A stretch of 64,000 nt of DNA, taken from assembly GCF_007164725.1 (NCBI RefSeq), contig NZ_AP019697.1, positions 2,020,001-2,084,000 on the forward strand, written 5' to 3'. The notes beneath the pieces were generated by a model. That model was given only the letters and a program-made list of their open reading frames with translations. It ran no database searches and was not told where the DNA came from. A program made the translations under genes and the position numbers. Below are positions 1-8,530 of the stretch, piece by piece. Every line of letters starts with the position of its first letter. Positions within the stretch are counted from its first letter, which is position 1. Origin of the DNA: Dialister hominis. GTDB lineage: Bacteria > Bacillota > Negativicutes > Veillonellales > Dialisteraceae.

Positions 1-37
1 GTTTTCAAAGAATCATCGCTCTTCAAGCGACTTTAGT

Positions 38-162
38 AGTATACCACACTGAAGCGATGATTGCAAGTACTTATTTTTAAGTAAGATTTGAATCAAGCTT
101 TTCAGCGGGGACGCTGCATCAGCGACGTGTATGATAATACCACCTACGGCAGCCGGTGTCAA
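38..162 (-). promoter_or_regulatory. Tandem sigma-70 promoters (rRNA-operon-like P1/P2)
   Basis: On the minus strand two near-consensus promoters follow each other. P1 has TTGACA at 162-157 and TATTAT at 139-134 with a 17-base spacer. P2 has TTGCAA at 66-61 and TATACT at 43-38, again with a 17-base spacer. Both point off the left end of the window. The stretch before P1 (163-186) is A/T-rich like an UP element, and the transcribed leader ends in a run resembling the 'ctttgaaaac' leader often seen before Firmicute 16S genes. An rRNA operon just outside the window is inferred; no rRNA sequence is visible. Confidence 0.7.
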
Positions 163-186
163 CGGCTTTTTTAAAGAAATTTCAAA

Positions 187-1376
187 GGCGGATTGTATAA
201 TTAAGTTGAACACTTAAAAATCCATAGCGAACCCTTGTGGTAAAATGTAGTTACACAAAAAACACAACCACAAAGGAGAATCGCTATGGATCAAAATCAT
301 TTTACCACGGATACGTTACGCAAAAAAGGGGCTCATTTAACTTTTGAGGAACGAGTCATTATCCAAACGCGTCTCCGCGACAAGCAATCGTATCGGAGCA
401 TAGCCCGTGAGATTGGGTGCTGTGTCAATACGGTACGCAACGAGGTGAAGCGTGGCAAGGTTCTTTGCTATAACGGCAAGGTGGAACGCTATCGCGCAGC
501 AGACGGGCAAAGCACCTATGAGGCGCATCGCGAAAACTGTGGTCGCAAATGCGACGCCATAGCAAAGGGAGCATTCCTCGACTATGTGCAGAAGAGACTT
601 CAGGAACATCACTGGTCGCTCGATGCCTGCTTTGGCAGGGCACTGGTTACGGGAGAATTTCAACGTGGCGAGATGGTCTGTACGAAAACCCTGTACAACT
701 ATGTCACGCTGGGGCTCCTAGGAAAAATCAAGAGTATTGACCTGCCCTTGCGCGTCAAGCGAAAAAACGCCAGGAAGCGGGTTCGTGAGCGTAAGAAGAA
801 GTTCGGACGCAGTATAGATGAGCGCGATCCTTCTGTGGATGAGCGTCAGGATTTCGGGCATTGGGAGTGTGACCTTGTACTGGGATCTCGCTCAAAGGAC
901 GAAGTACTGCTGACTCTGGTTGAGCGCAAGACACGCTGTTCCCTCATCAGAAAACTGCCCAACAAGGAAAGTGCCTCTGTAATAGCAGCCTTCAGAAAAT
1001 TGAAGGATGGAATGTTCCGCGGCTGTTTCAGCCGAGTGTTCCTCAGCATTACGACAGACAATGGCAGTGAGTTTTCCAGCCTGTCGGAGCTAGAGAAACT
1101 AAGTCACACACGGATCTATTATGCGCATCCGTACTGCTCCGGCGACAAAGGTACGAATGAGAATCACAACGGCTTATTCCGTCGATTTCTTCCCAAAGGG
1201 AAGAAAATCCAGGATTACCCAGTGGAACACATTTCCAGAGTAGAGTGCTGGGCCAACACCCTGCCAAGAAAAATACTCGGCTATAAGACACCCGAGGAGT
1301 GCTTTAGGGAAGAAATGCTTGCAGCACTTACTGCATAAAGGTTCGCCGGGTGTTCAACTTATTATTGCAATTCGGG
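187..1376 (+). mobile_element. IS30-family insertion sequence, copy 1 (1190 bp)
   Basis: The ends are imperfect inverted repeats of about 26 bp (left GGCGGATTGTATAATTAAG..., right the complement of CCCGAATTGCAATAATAAG...). A 13-bp direct repeat, AAGAAATTTCAAA, flanks it at 174-186 and 1377-1389. It lies 24 bp upstream of the -35 box of the outward-facing promoters at 38-162. It differs from copy 2 (58749-59938) at only a handful of bases. Confidence 0.93.
286..1338 (+). CDS. IS30-family transposase
   Basis: 350 residues, the usual size for this family. An N-terminal helix-turn-helix region (LTFEERVIIQTRL, YRSIAREIGCCVNTVRNEV) is followed by a DDE integrase core: DFGHWECDLVLG carries the first Asp, TTDNGSEFSS the second, and GTNENHNGLFRRF the Glu. 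It is preceded by AAAGGAGA six bases before the ATG. The protein is intact and almost identical to the copy at 58848-59900 (G/S and Y/S substitutions near the C-terminal part of the core). It would act in trans on the inverted repeats of both copies. Confidence 0.95.
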   Translation: MDQNHFTTDTLRKKGAHLTFEERVIIQTRLRDKQSYRSIAREIGCCVNTVRNEVKRGKVLCYNGKVERYRAADGQSTYEAHRENCGRKCDAIAKGAFLDYVQKRLQEHHWSLDACFGRALVTGEFQRGEMVCTKTLYNYVTLGLLGKIKSIDLPLRVKRKNARKRVRERKKKFGRSIDERDPSVDERQDFGHWECDLVLGSRSKDEVLLTLVERKTRCSLIRKLPNKESASVIAAFRKLKDGMFRGCFSRVFLSITTDNGSEFSSLSELEKLSHTRIYYAHPYCSGDKGTNENHNGLFRRFLPKGKKIQDYPVEHISRVECWANTLPRKILGYKTPEECFREEMLAALTA

Positions 1377-1389
1377 AAGAAATTTCAAA

Positions 1390-1740
1390 AACTTTTCAGA
1401 TGGAATCGATGTTCTGAGGATTGAAGAGATGAAATTTTTGATGAACACTAGCTTTTTTAAGATTAGTAAGGAAATGGAAAGAGCTGCATCATGCTCAAAA
1501 ATGAAGGGGATATATATATATAAAGGAGGACAAAAAAATAAAAACAAATACCGAGAAGAAAAAAACCTTTACCGCCTGGAAAACAGAATGCAGCGAATGA
1601 AAAGAAAAACCTTTACAACCAGCCTGACGGCTGAAGAAATGCAACTCATCCGTCTCGTACACCAACTTACTAGGCATTTGTGCAATTGCCATTATTGTCA
1701 ACCGGTATACGAGCCACCTAGTACAATAGAAGTGTAGTAG
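1390..1740. other. Gap without convincing gene; contains a repeat remnant
   Basis: No credible gene: the open frame on the plus strand at 1429-1737 has a Lys-rich, low-complexity start and no recognisable domain. On the minus strand, about 1670-1590, the sequence GACGGATGAGTTGCATTTC followed by a small GCCGTCAGGC hairpin and GGTTGTA matches the 3' half of the dispersed three-hairpin repeat seen at 31.5 kb. The neighbouring IS110 element may therefore have landed in, or next to, a copy of that repeat. Confidence 0.4.
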
Positions 1741-1978
1741 ATAGGTCGCTCCTATCCGCTGCGCTTATTGCATATAATTAGGGGAGTAGATGGCTTGACG
1801 GCGAACCACCGGTCCGTTTACTGGACGTGGAGAAGAGGGTCAGCCTTCCCCTTATTATGTGTGCTCGCGTTAGGCGGGTTTATCTCCGTGTTCGTGTAAA
1901 AAAACTAGTTTGAGTGGTAATAAGTGTGTGAAGGATTAGCGTCTACCAACTACAAATATCTTTTATAGGAGGTCACTT
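1741..1978 (+). ncRNA. Candidate IS110 bridge-RNA leader
   Basis: This is a 238-bp non-coding leader directly upstream of the IS110-family transposase. It can fold into a 5' stem-loop (ATAGG/CCTAT, 1741-1755), then a long hairpin closed by AGGGGAG/CTTCCCCT (1780-1852) with an internal GTCC/GGAC stem (1812-1826), and further GC-rich stem material up to about 1890. IS110-group elements are known to encode a bridge RNA in this position, with loops that pair to target and donor DNA. The position and foldability are seen; bridge-RNA function is inferred from the family. Loop-to-target matches were not resolved. Confidence 0.5.
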
Positions 1979-3202
1979 ATGATCTGTGTAGGTATTGATG
2001 TATCCAAGAGAAAAAGTACGGTGTGTTTCATGGCGCCTGGCGACAAGATCATCCGCAGGCCCTTTGATGTTAAGCACACAAAAGAGGAACTTCAGCCTCT
2101 GGTCGATGAAATTCGGGTACAAGCAAAGTATGACGAGATAAAAGTCGTCATGGAATCAACAGGCGTCTATCACCTGTCGATAGCCTATTTCTTGCAGCAG
2201 AATGGGATTTTTGTATCTGTCGTCAACGCTCTGAAGGTTGCTAATTTTAATAAGGCAGAGAACTTCAGACACACAAAGACAGACTCCATCGACTCCACGA
2301 ATATTGCCAGATATGGAATCGCTTATTGGGCAAAGTTACCGCAATTCGATCTTAATGGAGATAAGTATTTCCTCTTAAAGAGACTCTGCGATGCTTATCT
2401 TAACTTTTCGGAGGAAAGAAGCCGCATCCTTCTCCAGCCGCAAAGTCAATTGGAGCAGACCATGCCAGGAATCTTCGATCTCTTCGGAGGATTCGACATA
2501 AACAGCGGTAAAGACAAACTGCTGGATTTCCTGGAAAGGTATTGCCACATTGAGGATATTATTGCTAAATCGGAAGCAGAATTTGTCGCATCTTATCGCG
2601 AATGGGCAGAAGAAAAAGGATACCGTTCCAATGAGAGTAAAGCAGCGACGATCTACGCTCAAGCAAAGAATGGTATCCCTTCCATCCCCAATAATCCAAT
2701 TGTTAGAGAAACCATCATGTGGTATGTCGGATTACTGAGAAGAGCCGACGAGGCTCTTATGGCTAGTTTAACACGAATGGAAGATATAGCCAAGGATCTG
2801 CCGGAATATGAACTCGTCGGCGAGATGGGCGGAGTCGGAAGAGTTACCAGAGTAGCGCTTATTGCCCAGATCGAAGATGTGAGACGCTTTAAAAACAAGC
2901 ATTCTCTGATCTGCTTTGCAGGCCTGACCCCATCAATACATGAATCAGGGAAATTCCGAGCCTCGCAGAATCACATAGTAAAGAAAGGTCCTGCGCGGCT
3001 GCGGAAAGTATTGTATCAAGTAATGATGTCGTTAGTTATGCATAAAATCCCCAAAGATGATGCAGTATATAGGTTCATAAAGAAGAAAGAGGCAGAAGGA
3101 AAGTATAAAAAAGTAGCAAAAGTAGCAGGAATGGCTAAGTTTTTACGAATATACTACGGCCGGGTGATGCATTTGTATCGCGACTTAGGCCTTGCTGCGT
3201 AA
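1979..3202 (+). CDS. IS110-family transposase
   Basis: 407 residues. The N-terminal RuvC-like DEDD domain starts with GIDVSKRKSTV (first Asp) and has VVMESTGVYH (Glu) and KTDSIDSTNIARYG (the Asp pair). The C-terminal Tnp-type domain contains GGVGRVTRVALIAQI and the IS110 signature FAGLTPSIHESGKF with the serine expected to be the nucleophile. AGGAGG lies six bases before the ATG. The gene looks intact. By family knowledge it would work with the structured leader RNA upstream to recombine element ends with a target site. Confidence 0.93.
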   Translation: MICVGIDVSKRKSTVCFMAPGDKIIRRPFDVKHTKEELQPLVDEIRVQAKYDEIKVVMESTGVYHLSIAYFLQQNGIFVSVVNALKVANFNKAENFRHTKTDSIDSTNIARYGIAYWAKLPQFDLNGDKYFLLKRLCDAYLNFSEERSRILLQPQSQLEQTMPGIFDLFGGFDINSGKDKLLDFLERYCHIEDIIAKSEAEFVASYREWAEEKGYRSNESKAATIYAQAKNGIPSIPNNPIVRETIMWYVGLLRRADEALMASLTRMEDIAKDLPEYELVGEMGGVGRVTRVALIAQIEDVRRFKNKHSLICFAGLTPSIHESGKFRASQNHIVKKGPARLRKVLYQVMMSLVMHKIPKDDAVYRFIKKKEAEGKYKKVAKVAGMAKFLRIYYGRVMHLYRDLGLAA

Positions 3203-3228
3203 ATAAGGCAAACAAGTGAAGAAAAGCG

Positions 3229-3257
3229 AAAAAAGCCGAGTGTGAGATCGGCTTTTT
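3229..3257 (+). terminator. Rho-independent terminator after IS110 transposase
   Basis: AAAAAAGCCGA and TCGGCTTTTT pair around an eight-base loop, with a T-run on the plus strand, 27 bases after the transposase stop codon. Confidence 0.75.
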
Positions 3258-3375
3258 CGTAGTGCAATGAATTAGTCGGCCAAACTCCAAAATCTAATCA
3301 GTTAGGATCAGTCAGGAAATCCGACAAGAAATTCTATAAGAAATTCAAAAAATACCAAAAAATTAAAATTGGGGC

Positions 3376-3553
3376 TTGTTCTTGTGTAGCAGGTCTTCTC
3401 CTTCGGAGCAAGGTAAAAGGCATTCTTCCCTCCGTCGGGGGCAGGTCAAAACCTTCCGCTACGGCACGTACCGCTATTATCACTATCAAAAGTCAACGCT
3501 CAGGAATGACGAGCGAAGCGAGTTCCACATTTTCGTAAGCACCGCTAACACTT
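3376..3553. repeat. Repeat-rich intergenic segment, degenerate copies
   Basis: It contains pieces shared with other gaps of this window: a TTCTCCTTCGGAGCAAGG hairpin (inverse of the first hairpin of the three-hairpin family), CTCCGTCGGGGGCAG (also near 12350), and an inverted CAAGTGTTAGCGGT piece that recurs at 61625. No open frame here has a recognisable product. Confidence 0.55.
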
Positions 3554-3640
3554 GCCTTCCCAGACGGGGAAGGTGCCGGCCTCAAATTCTGATGCCGGCG
3601 GATAGGGTTGATTACCAACAGCCAAAGGCTGGTTTGCTTG
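3554..3640 (+). repeat. Three-hairpin repeat, type X
   Basis: Hairpin 1 is CCTTCCC-AGA-CGGGGAAGG. Hairpin 2 is a variable stem, GCCGGC/GCCGGC, with a longer loop. It is followed by GGATAGGGTTGATTACC and hairpin 3, AGCC-AAA-GGCT. The same order is found at 12016, 31603 and 32741 with different but still complementary arms. Confidence 0.75.
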
Positions 3641-3661
3641 TTTTTTTCGAGCGAAGCGAGG

Positions 3662-3759
3662 TTTAAGGGTGTTAACCTTGCTCCGAAGGAGAAGGTCCGG
3701 TCGGAGACCGGGAATGAGATGTAGTTCCCCAAGGCTTCAGCCTTGGTTGTCTGGTTTTA
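3662..3759 (+). repeat. Three-hairpin repeat, type Y
   Basis: It begins with TTTAAGGGTGTTA. Hairpin 1 is CCTTGCTCC-GAA-GGAGAAGG, hairpin 2 CCGGTC-GGA-GACCGG, hairpin 3 CCAAGGC-TTC-AGCCTTGG, then TTGTCTGGTTTTA. Confidence 0.8.
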
Positions 3760-4031
3760 TCTTTTATCTTTTATCTTTACTTTCCCCACGATGCTGCTCT
3801 GCAGCGAGCGATTTCTTTGCTCTACTCCTTGATCCTCTTTTCTTTCCATATATAAGGAAAATAAAATAGCAGTTTGTTTTCCTGGCTGTTTTTTATTTTC
3901 CGAAATGCTTTTCTATTTTCCAAATGCGTTCTGTATTTTAAAATCCTGCTTGTTTTCCGCGGAGCGCTTTCTGTTTTTTCCAAGCGCAGCGTCGTCCGGT
4001 TTTAATCATTTCCTTCAAGGCAACGCCTTGG

Positions 4032-4128
4032 TTTAAGGGTGTCAGAGCTCGCCCCGCAGGTGGAGCTGGCGACGGAGTCGACTGAGGAGGTTCATTTCTG
4101 CGAGCAGCGCGAGGTCGTATTGTGTTTT
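4032..4128 (+). repeat. Three-hairpin repeat, type Y
   Basis: It begins with TTTAAGGGTGTCA. Hairpin 1 arms are changed to GAGCTCGCCCC/GGTGGAGCT, hairpin 2 is GGCGAC-GGA-GTCGAC, hairpin 3 is a GCGAGCAGCGCGAGG variant, then TCGTATTGTG. It lies between the IS110 region and the his operon promoter. Confidence 0.7.
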
Positions 4129-4250
4129 CAGCCAACGCCTGGTTGGCTTGTTTTCCTTCTTGTACGGTTTTCCCTTTTATCCATTCCCCTCCCTTTTCCT
4201 TTATATAGGTTTCCCCCCTTTACCATCTTTTTACTGATCCTGCTCTTTAC

Positions 4251-4314
4251 TTCTTATCTTTACCGTGGTAAAGTATAACTACATTAATTAATAAACGCGT
4301 TAAATTATTGTAGT
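4251..4314 (+). promoter_or_regulatory. Candidate his operon promoter with operator-like dyad
   Basis: TATAAC at 4274-4279 could be a -10 box (a weak TTCTTA lies 17 bases before it). It runs into an inverted repeat, ACTACATTAATT at 4278-4289 and AATTATTGTAGT at 4303-4314, with one mismatch in 12 positions. The dyad would cover the start of transcription and ends 14 bases before the hisZ ATG, a position suited to a repressor. The regulator is unknown. Confidence 0.4.
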
Positions 4315-4328
4315 GGGGCGGTGTTTCG

Positions 4329-5558
4329 ATGAATAAGACACTGGATGAGATGAAGATGATCCATGAGGAGGAGATGCAGAGTTACGGGCGGATCCAGGAT
4401 CGGGTGATTTCGGTGATGCTGTCTCATGGTTGCAAGATTGTGCAGACGCCAAGTTTTGAGGATTATGACTCTTACGGGACGTATTTTCCGTCGCTGCGCA
4501 AGGAGATGATCAAGACGATCGATTCGGACGGGTCGGTGCTGGTGCTTCGGCCGGATGTGACGCTGCCTCTGGTGAAGGCGGCGGCGATTGAGTTTCCGGA
4601 CGGGTCGGAGCTTTTGAAGTACGGGTACGTGACGACGGTGTTCCGCAATTATTATGGCATGACGTCGCATGGCAGGGATTTCCTGCAGGCAGGTGTCGAG
4701 GTGCTGGGGGATCCTACGCCGGAGTGTGACGGGGAAGTGATTGTCACGGCGGCGGAGTTCCTGGAGTCGGTGGGCATCGAAAGCATGCGGATCGACCTTG
4801 GCACGGTGGCTTACATGGATGCGCTTTTCGAGGCGCTGGAGCTTTCAGAACGGCAGGCGGATGAGCTTCGTTCGTGCATGGAGAAGAGAAATCTGGTTTC
4901 CTTTAGGGAAATCGCAGAGTCCCTCCCCCTTTCTGGCAAGCGGCGCACGGCGCTTTTGGAGCTGCCTTCGCTTTTCGGGCCGTACGGGCCGACGATGTCG
5001 CGGGCGCGTTCGCTCTGTCTGAACGGGCAGATGGATCAGGCGCTCGACCGGATCAGCCGGGTGTATGAGTATCTGGCCAGTGCGGGATATGAGAAGCTCG
5101 CGCACCAGGACTTCGGGTTTGCTTCGCACATGGGATATTATTCGGACCTCGTCTTCCGCATTTACGTCGACGATGCGCTCTATTCGCTCGTGAGCGGCGG
5201 ACGTTATGACAAACTTTCCGAGCAGTTCGGCCCGGCGCGTCCGGCCTGTGGGTTCGGGATGAATATGAATCTCCTCTACGAGTACATGACGGACTCAGGG
5301 CTTCTCGATGAGGAAGGACCTTCCTTCCAGCTGGCGGTTTCCTACGACCGCTTCTCGAAGAACCTCGCCGCCGACCTCACGCGCTGGAGGAAGAAGGGGT
5401 ACCGCGTGATGGGGTACCGTCTAGGAAATACAGTCGATCCTTCCGATTACGCCGCCATGGCCGTGTACCGGGACGGATCGTATGAAACGGGCGGGGAAAT
5501 CCTCTCGCCGGATGAAATGGAAAAGAAACTGGAGGCGATGAAATCATGCTGCACATAG
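4329..5558 (+). CDS. hisZ: ATP phosphoribosyltransferase regulatory subunit HisZ
   Basis: 409 residues. HisZ is a catalytically inactive relative of histidyl-tRNA synthetase that joins short-form HisG to make a histidine-sensitive ATP phosphoribosyltransferase. The sequence shows class II synthetase-like motifs: VLRPDVTLPLVKAAA near the N-terminus, YYGMTSHGRDFLQAGVEV (motif 2 area), and SGGRYDKLSEQFG with GFGMNMN in the C-terminal part. It is the first gene of the his operon and overlaps hisG by 13 bases. The presence of hisZ agrees with the short HisG that follows. The ATG follows a weak GGGGCGG ribosome site. Confidence 0.93.
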   Translation: MNKTLDEMKMIHEEEMQSYGRIQDRVISVMLSHGCKIVQTPSFEDYDSYGTYFPSLRKEMIKTIDSDGSVLVLRPDVTLPLVKAAAIEFPDGSELLKYGYVTTVFRNYYGMTSHGRDFLQAGVEVLGDPTPECDGEVIVTAAEFLESVGIESMRIDLGTVAYMDALFEALELSERQADELRSCMEKRNLVSFREIAESLPLSGKRRTALLELPSLFGPYGPTMSRARSLCLNGQMDQALDRISRVYEYLASAGYEKLAHQDFGFASHMGYYSDLVFRIYVDDALYSLVSGGRYDKLSEQFGPARPACGFGMNMNLLYEYMTDSGLLDEEGPSFQLAVSYDRFSKNLAADLTRWRKKGYRVMGYRLGNTVDPSDYAAMAVYRDGSYETGGEILSPDEMEKKLEAMKSCCT

Positions 5559-6169
5559 CTTTCGCAAAGGGCCGTATCGCAAAGACGGTCATGAAGAATC
5601 TCGCCGCCGCGGGTTTTAATTTCCCCACATACGACGATGACAGCCGGAAGCTCATTTTCACCGATGAAACAGGCATGCTGAAGGTGACGCTCGTGAAATC
5701 TCCGGACGTCGTGGTCTATGTCGAGCGCGGCGCGGCGGATGCCGGAGTCGTCGGAAGCGATGTCATCGAAGAAGACGGGGCCGGCGACACGTACGTGCTC
5801 CTCGACCTTAACATCGCAAAGTGCCGGATGGCCGTCGCAGGCATCAAGGGCCGCCAGAACGTCCTCGAAAAAAGGATGATCACCGCGGCATCGAAGTACC
5901 CGCGCATTGCCCGTGCCTATTTCGAAAGCAGGCACAAGAGCGTGGACATTATCAAGCTGAACGGATCCGTCGAGCTGGCGCCGCTGGTGGGGCTCTCGGA
6001 TGTGATCGTGGATATCGTGGAGACGGGAACGACGCTGAAGGAAAACGGCCTGGAAGCCTACGATTTCTTCATGGACCTCTCGGCCCGTCTCATTTGCAAT
6101 AAAGTATCGTACAAGATGAAACAGGATGAGCTCAAGAAACTCATCAGCAGCATAGAAAAGAAAGGATGA
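5546..6169 (+). CDS. hisG: ATP phosphoribosyltransferase catalytic subunit (short form)
   Basis: 207 residues. It carries out the first step of histidine synthesis, joining ATP and PRPP. The length fits the short HisG form that lacks the C-terminal regulatory domain and needs HisZ. Visible motifs are AFAKGRIAK at the N-terminus, the RGAADAGVVGSDVIEE segment, and LVGLSDVIVDIVETGTTLK with the PRPP-binding ETGTTL loop. It overlaps hisZ by 13 bases and hisD by 4 (ATGA), pointing to translational coupling. Confidence 0.96.
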   Translation: MLHIAFAKGRIAKTVMKNLAAAGFNFPTYDDDSRKLIFTDETGMLKVTLVKSPDVVVYVERGAADAGVVGSDVIEEDGAGDTYVLLDLNIAKCRMAVAGIKGRQNVLEKRMITAASKYPRIARAYFESRHKSVDIIKLNGSVELAPLVGLSDVIVDIVETGTTLKENGLEAYDFFMDLSARLICNKVSYKMKQDELKKLISSIEKKG

Positions 6170-7467
6170 CCGATATGAAATGGATTACCGTGCCGGAGGA
6201 AGGCCTCTCCCTCCGCGACGTACGCCGCCTGACCGAGCGCAGCGTCAATTTGTCAGCTGAGGTGGAAGCATCTGTTTCCGCCATTTTGAAGGACGTGCGT
6301 GAAAACGGCGATGCGGCCGTGCGCGCCCTGACAGAAAAATTCGACGGTGTCACCCTTTCTGACTTCCGCGTGACGGAAGAGGAAATCGAGGAAGCGCTGA
6401 CCCTGATCGAACCGGGAATGCTTGACGTCCTGAAGGAAGCGCGTGACAATATCGCCGCTTTCCATCAGGAGCAGAAGAAGGAATCCTGGATCAAGGAATT
6501 CCGTCCCGGCGTCCGCTTAGGCGAGCAGTACGAACCGATTCAGAGAGTCGGCGTCTACGTGCCGGGCGGTCTCGCGGCCTATCCGTCGACCGTCCTCATG
6601 GATACCGTTCCCGCCTTCGTGGCCGGCTGCCCCTCTGTCGTCATGACGACGCCTCCCGGGAAGGATGGCGAAGTAAATCCGAACATCCTCGCCGCTGCCT
6701 ACGTTTCCGGCGTGAAGGAAATCTACAAAGTCGGCGGCGCGCAGGGCATTGCGATGCTGGCGTACGGCACCGAGACCGTCGAACCTGTCTTCAAGATTGC
6801 AGGCCCGGGCAATGCCTTCGTCGCTATGGCCAAGCGCCTCGTCTTTGGCACCGTCGGCATCGACATGATTGCAGGCCCCTCTGAAGTCTGCTGCGTCGCT
6901 GACGGCAGCGCGAATCCGGAATGGATTGCCGCCGACCTCCTCTCTCAGGCAGAACACGACCGCCGCGCGGCTGTCTTCCTCATCACGCCCGATGCCGATT
7001 TCGGCAAAAAGGTCGAGGAAGCCATGACTCGCCAGACGAAGGAAAGAAACCGCAAAGACATCATCGAAAGCTCGATCGGCGACTATGCGAAAGCCTTCCT
7101 CTGCCAGACGCCGGAAGAATGCTTCGACATCGTGAACAAGATTGCTCCCGAGCACCTTGAAATCGAGCTTCCCGATCCGGAGAAGTACCTGCCCCTTGTC
7201 GTCAATGCAGGCGCCATCTTCCTTGGGAAATGGACATCCGAACCCCTTGGCGACTACATGGCTGGCCCCAATCACACCCTCCCCACGTCCGGGACGGCCG
7301 CCTTCTCTTCCCCATTGGGCGTGTACGATTTCATGAAGCACAGCAGCGTGGAAATCTACAATAAGGAAGCCTTCCACGCCGTCGCTCCGAAAGTCATGAA
7401 GCTGGCGCTCGCCGAAGGACTCGACGCTCACGCCGCTGCCGTGGAGGTACGATACAATGAACAATAA
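6166..7467 (+). CDS. hisD: Histidinol dehydrogenase
   Basis: 433 residues, normal for the family. The zinc enzyme oxidises L-histidinol to L-histidine in two NAD-dependent steps. Family segments are VYVPGGLAAYPSTVLM, KVGGAQGIAMLAYG, GPGNAFVAMAKRLVFG, IDMIAGPSEV and the catalytic Glu-His pair in IAPEHLEI. The C-terminal AGPNHTLPTSGTAAFSSPL holds another conserved His. The first ATG overlaps the hisG stop; an alternative ATG lies three codons later. The gene overlaps hisC by 11 bases. Confidence 0.97.
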   Translation: MTDMKWITVPEEGLSLRDVRRLTERSVNLSAEVEASVSAILKDVRENGDAAVRALTEKFDGVTLSDFRVTEEEIEEALTLIEPGMLDVLKEARDNIAAFHQEQKKESWIKEFRPGVRLGEQYEPIQRVGVYVPGGLAAYPSTVLMDTVPAFVAGCPSVVMTTPPGKDGEVNPNILAAAYVSGVKEIYKVGGAQGIAMLAYGTETVEPVFKIAGPGNAFVAMAKRLVFGTVGIDMIAGPSEVCCVADGSANPEWIAADLLSQAEHDRRAAVFLITPDADFGKKVEEAMTRQTKERNRKDIIESSIGDYAKAFLCQTPEECFDIVNKIAPEHLEIELPDPEKYLPLVVNAGAIFLGKWTSEPLGDYMAGPNHTLPTSGTAAFSSPLGVYDFMKHSSVEIYNKEAFHAVAPKVMKLALAEGLDAHAAAVEVRYNEQ

Positions 7468-8530
7468 CTGGCTTAGAAAAACACTGAAAGACTTCGCTCC
7501 TTACGCTGTCGCTCCGATCCATGAAAAGACCGTCATCAACGCCAACGAAAGCTACTTCAATATCCTCTCCCTTCCCTCCGTCATGAAGGACGCCGAGGAG
7601 GCCCTTGCGAGCCTCAAGCCGCAGATTTATCCGGCGCCGATGGCAGACACGCTGCGCGAAGCCATCGCTGATTACCTTTCCGTCGATCCCTCCTGGATCC
7701 TGGCAGGAAACGGCGGCGATGAAGTCATCACTTACATTATTAATACATTCCTCGACCCCGAGGACATCCTCCTGACGCATGCGCCGACCTTCGACATGTA
7801 CGATACCGAAGCTGCCGTCATCGGGGCAAAGACCATCTCCGTTCCCGATCTTCCTGGTTTCAAACGCGACTGGGACGGGATTGCCAAAGCGGTCGAAAAG
7901 TACCAGCCGAAGCTTACCGTCCTCTGCGATCCGAACAACCCGACAGGCGAGCTCGCGCCCCTTTCTGAAATCGAAAGGATCGTTTCCCTTTCGAAGAACC
8001 CCGTCCTTGTCGACGAAGCATACATGGAATTCGCCCAGGCAGAAAGCGCCATTTCCCTGATCAAGAAATATCCGAACGTCATGGTCATCCGCACCCTTTC
8101 GAAAGCCTTCGGGCTGGCCGGCATGCGCTGCGGCTACATGGTGGCGGACAGCGACATGATCGATGCCGTTTCCAAAGTGAAGAGCCCGTACAACCTGAAC
8201 ATCTTCACCCAAGCCTTCGGCGCCATTGCCTTAAAGCACAGGGATGAAATCTTCAAGGTACGAGACGGCATCATTGCAGAAAGAGACCGTTTCCTTGCTG
8301 AGCTCTCTTCCGTCAATGGCATCCGCGTATACCCCTCTTCCACGAATTTCTTCCTCATGGACGCAGGGACGTATGCGCCTGCTCTCTTCGAAGCGCTCCG
8401 GAAAGCAGACATCCTCGTCAAGAAGTACAAGAGCCCTGAGATGGCCTCCTTCTTCCGCATCACCGTCACGACAAAGGACGTCGACGAAAGGGTCCTCTCC
8501 GTCATCCGGGAGGTGATCCCCAATGCGTGA
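7457..8530 (+). CDS. hisC: Histidinol-phosphate aminotransferase
   Basis: 357 residues; a fold-type I PLP aminotransferase converting imidazole acetol phosphate to histidinol phosphate. Visible motifs are NANESYFN near the N-terminus, GNGGDEVI for cofactor phosphate binding, CDPNNPTGE, VDEAYMEF and the Schiff-base lysine in RTLSKAFGLAGMRCGY. It sits between hisD and hisB with overlaps of 11 and 8 bases. Confidence 0.96.
   Translation: MNNNWLRKTLKDFAPYAVAPIHEKTVINANESYFNILSLPSVMKDAEEALASLKPQIYPAPMADTLREAIADYLSVDPSWILAGNGGDEVITYIINTFLDPEDILLTHAPTFDMYDTEAAVIGAKTISVPDLPGFKRDWDGIAKAVEKYQPKLTVLCDPNNPTGELAPLSEIERIVSLSKNPVLVDEAYMEFAQAESAISLIKKYPNVMVIRTLSKAFGLAGMRCGYMVADSDMIDAVSKVKSPYNLNIFTQAFGAIALKHRDEIFKVRDGIIAERDRFLAELSSVNGIRVYPSSTNFFLMDAGTYAPALFEALRKADILVKKYKSPEMASFFRITVTTKDVDERVLSVIREVIPNA

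Larger units (their letters stand above)
1741..3260 (+). mobile_element. IS110-family insertion sequence (ends approximate)
   Basis: It comprises the structured leader, the transposase gene and a short 3' tail with a terminator. IS110 elements lack terminal inverted repeats and clear target duplications, so the limits cannot be set from this sequence alone and are given only roughly. Confidence 0.6.

Noticed and set aside
1429-1737. A 102-codon gene between IS30 copy 1 and the IS110 element
   Set aside because: Low-complexity, Lys-rich translation without a domain. Its 3' half is a remnant of the dispersed hairpin repeat on the other strand.
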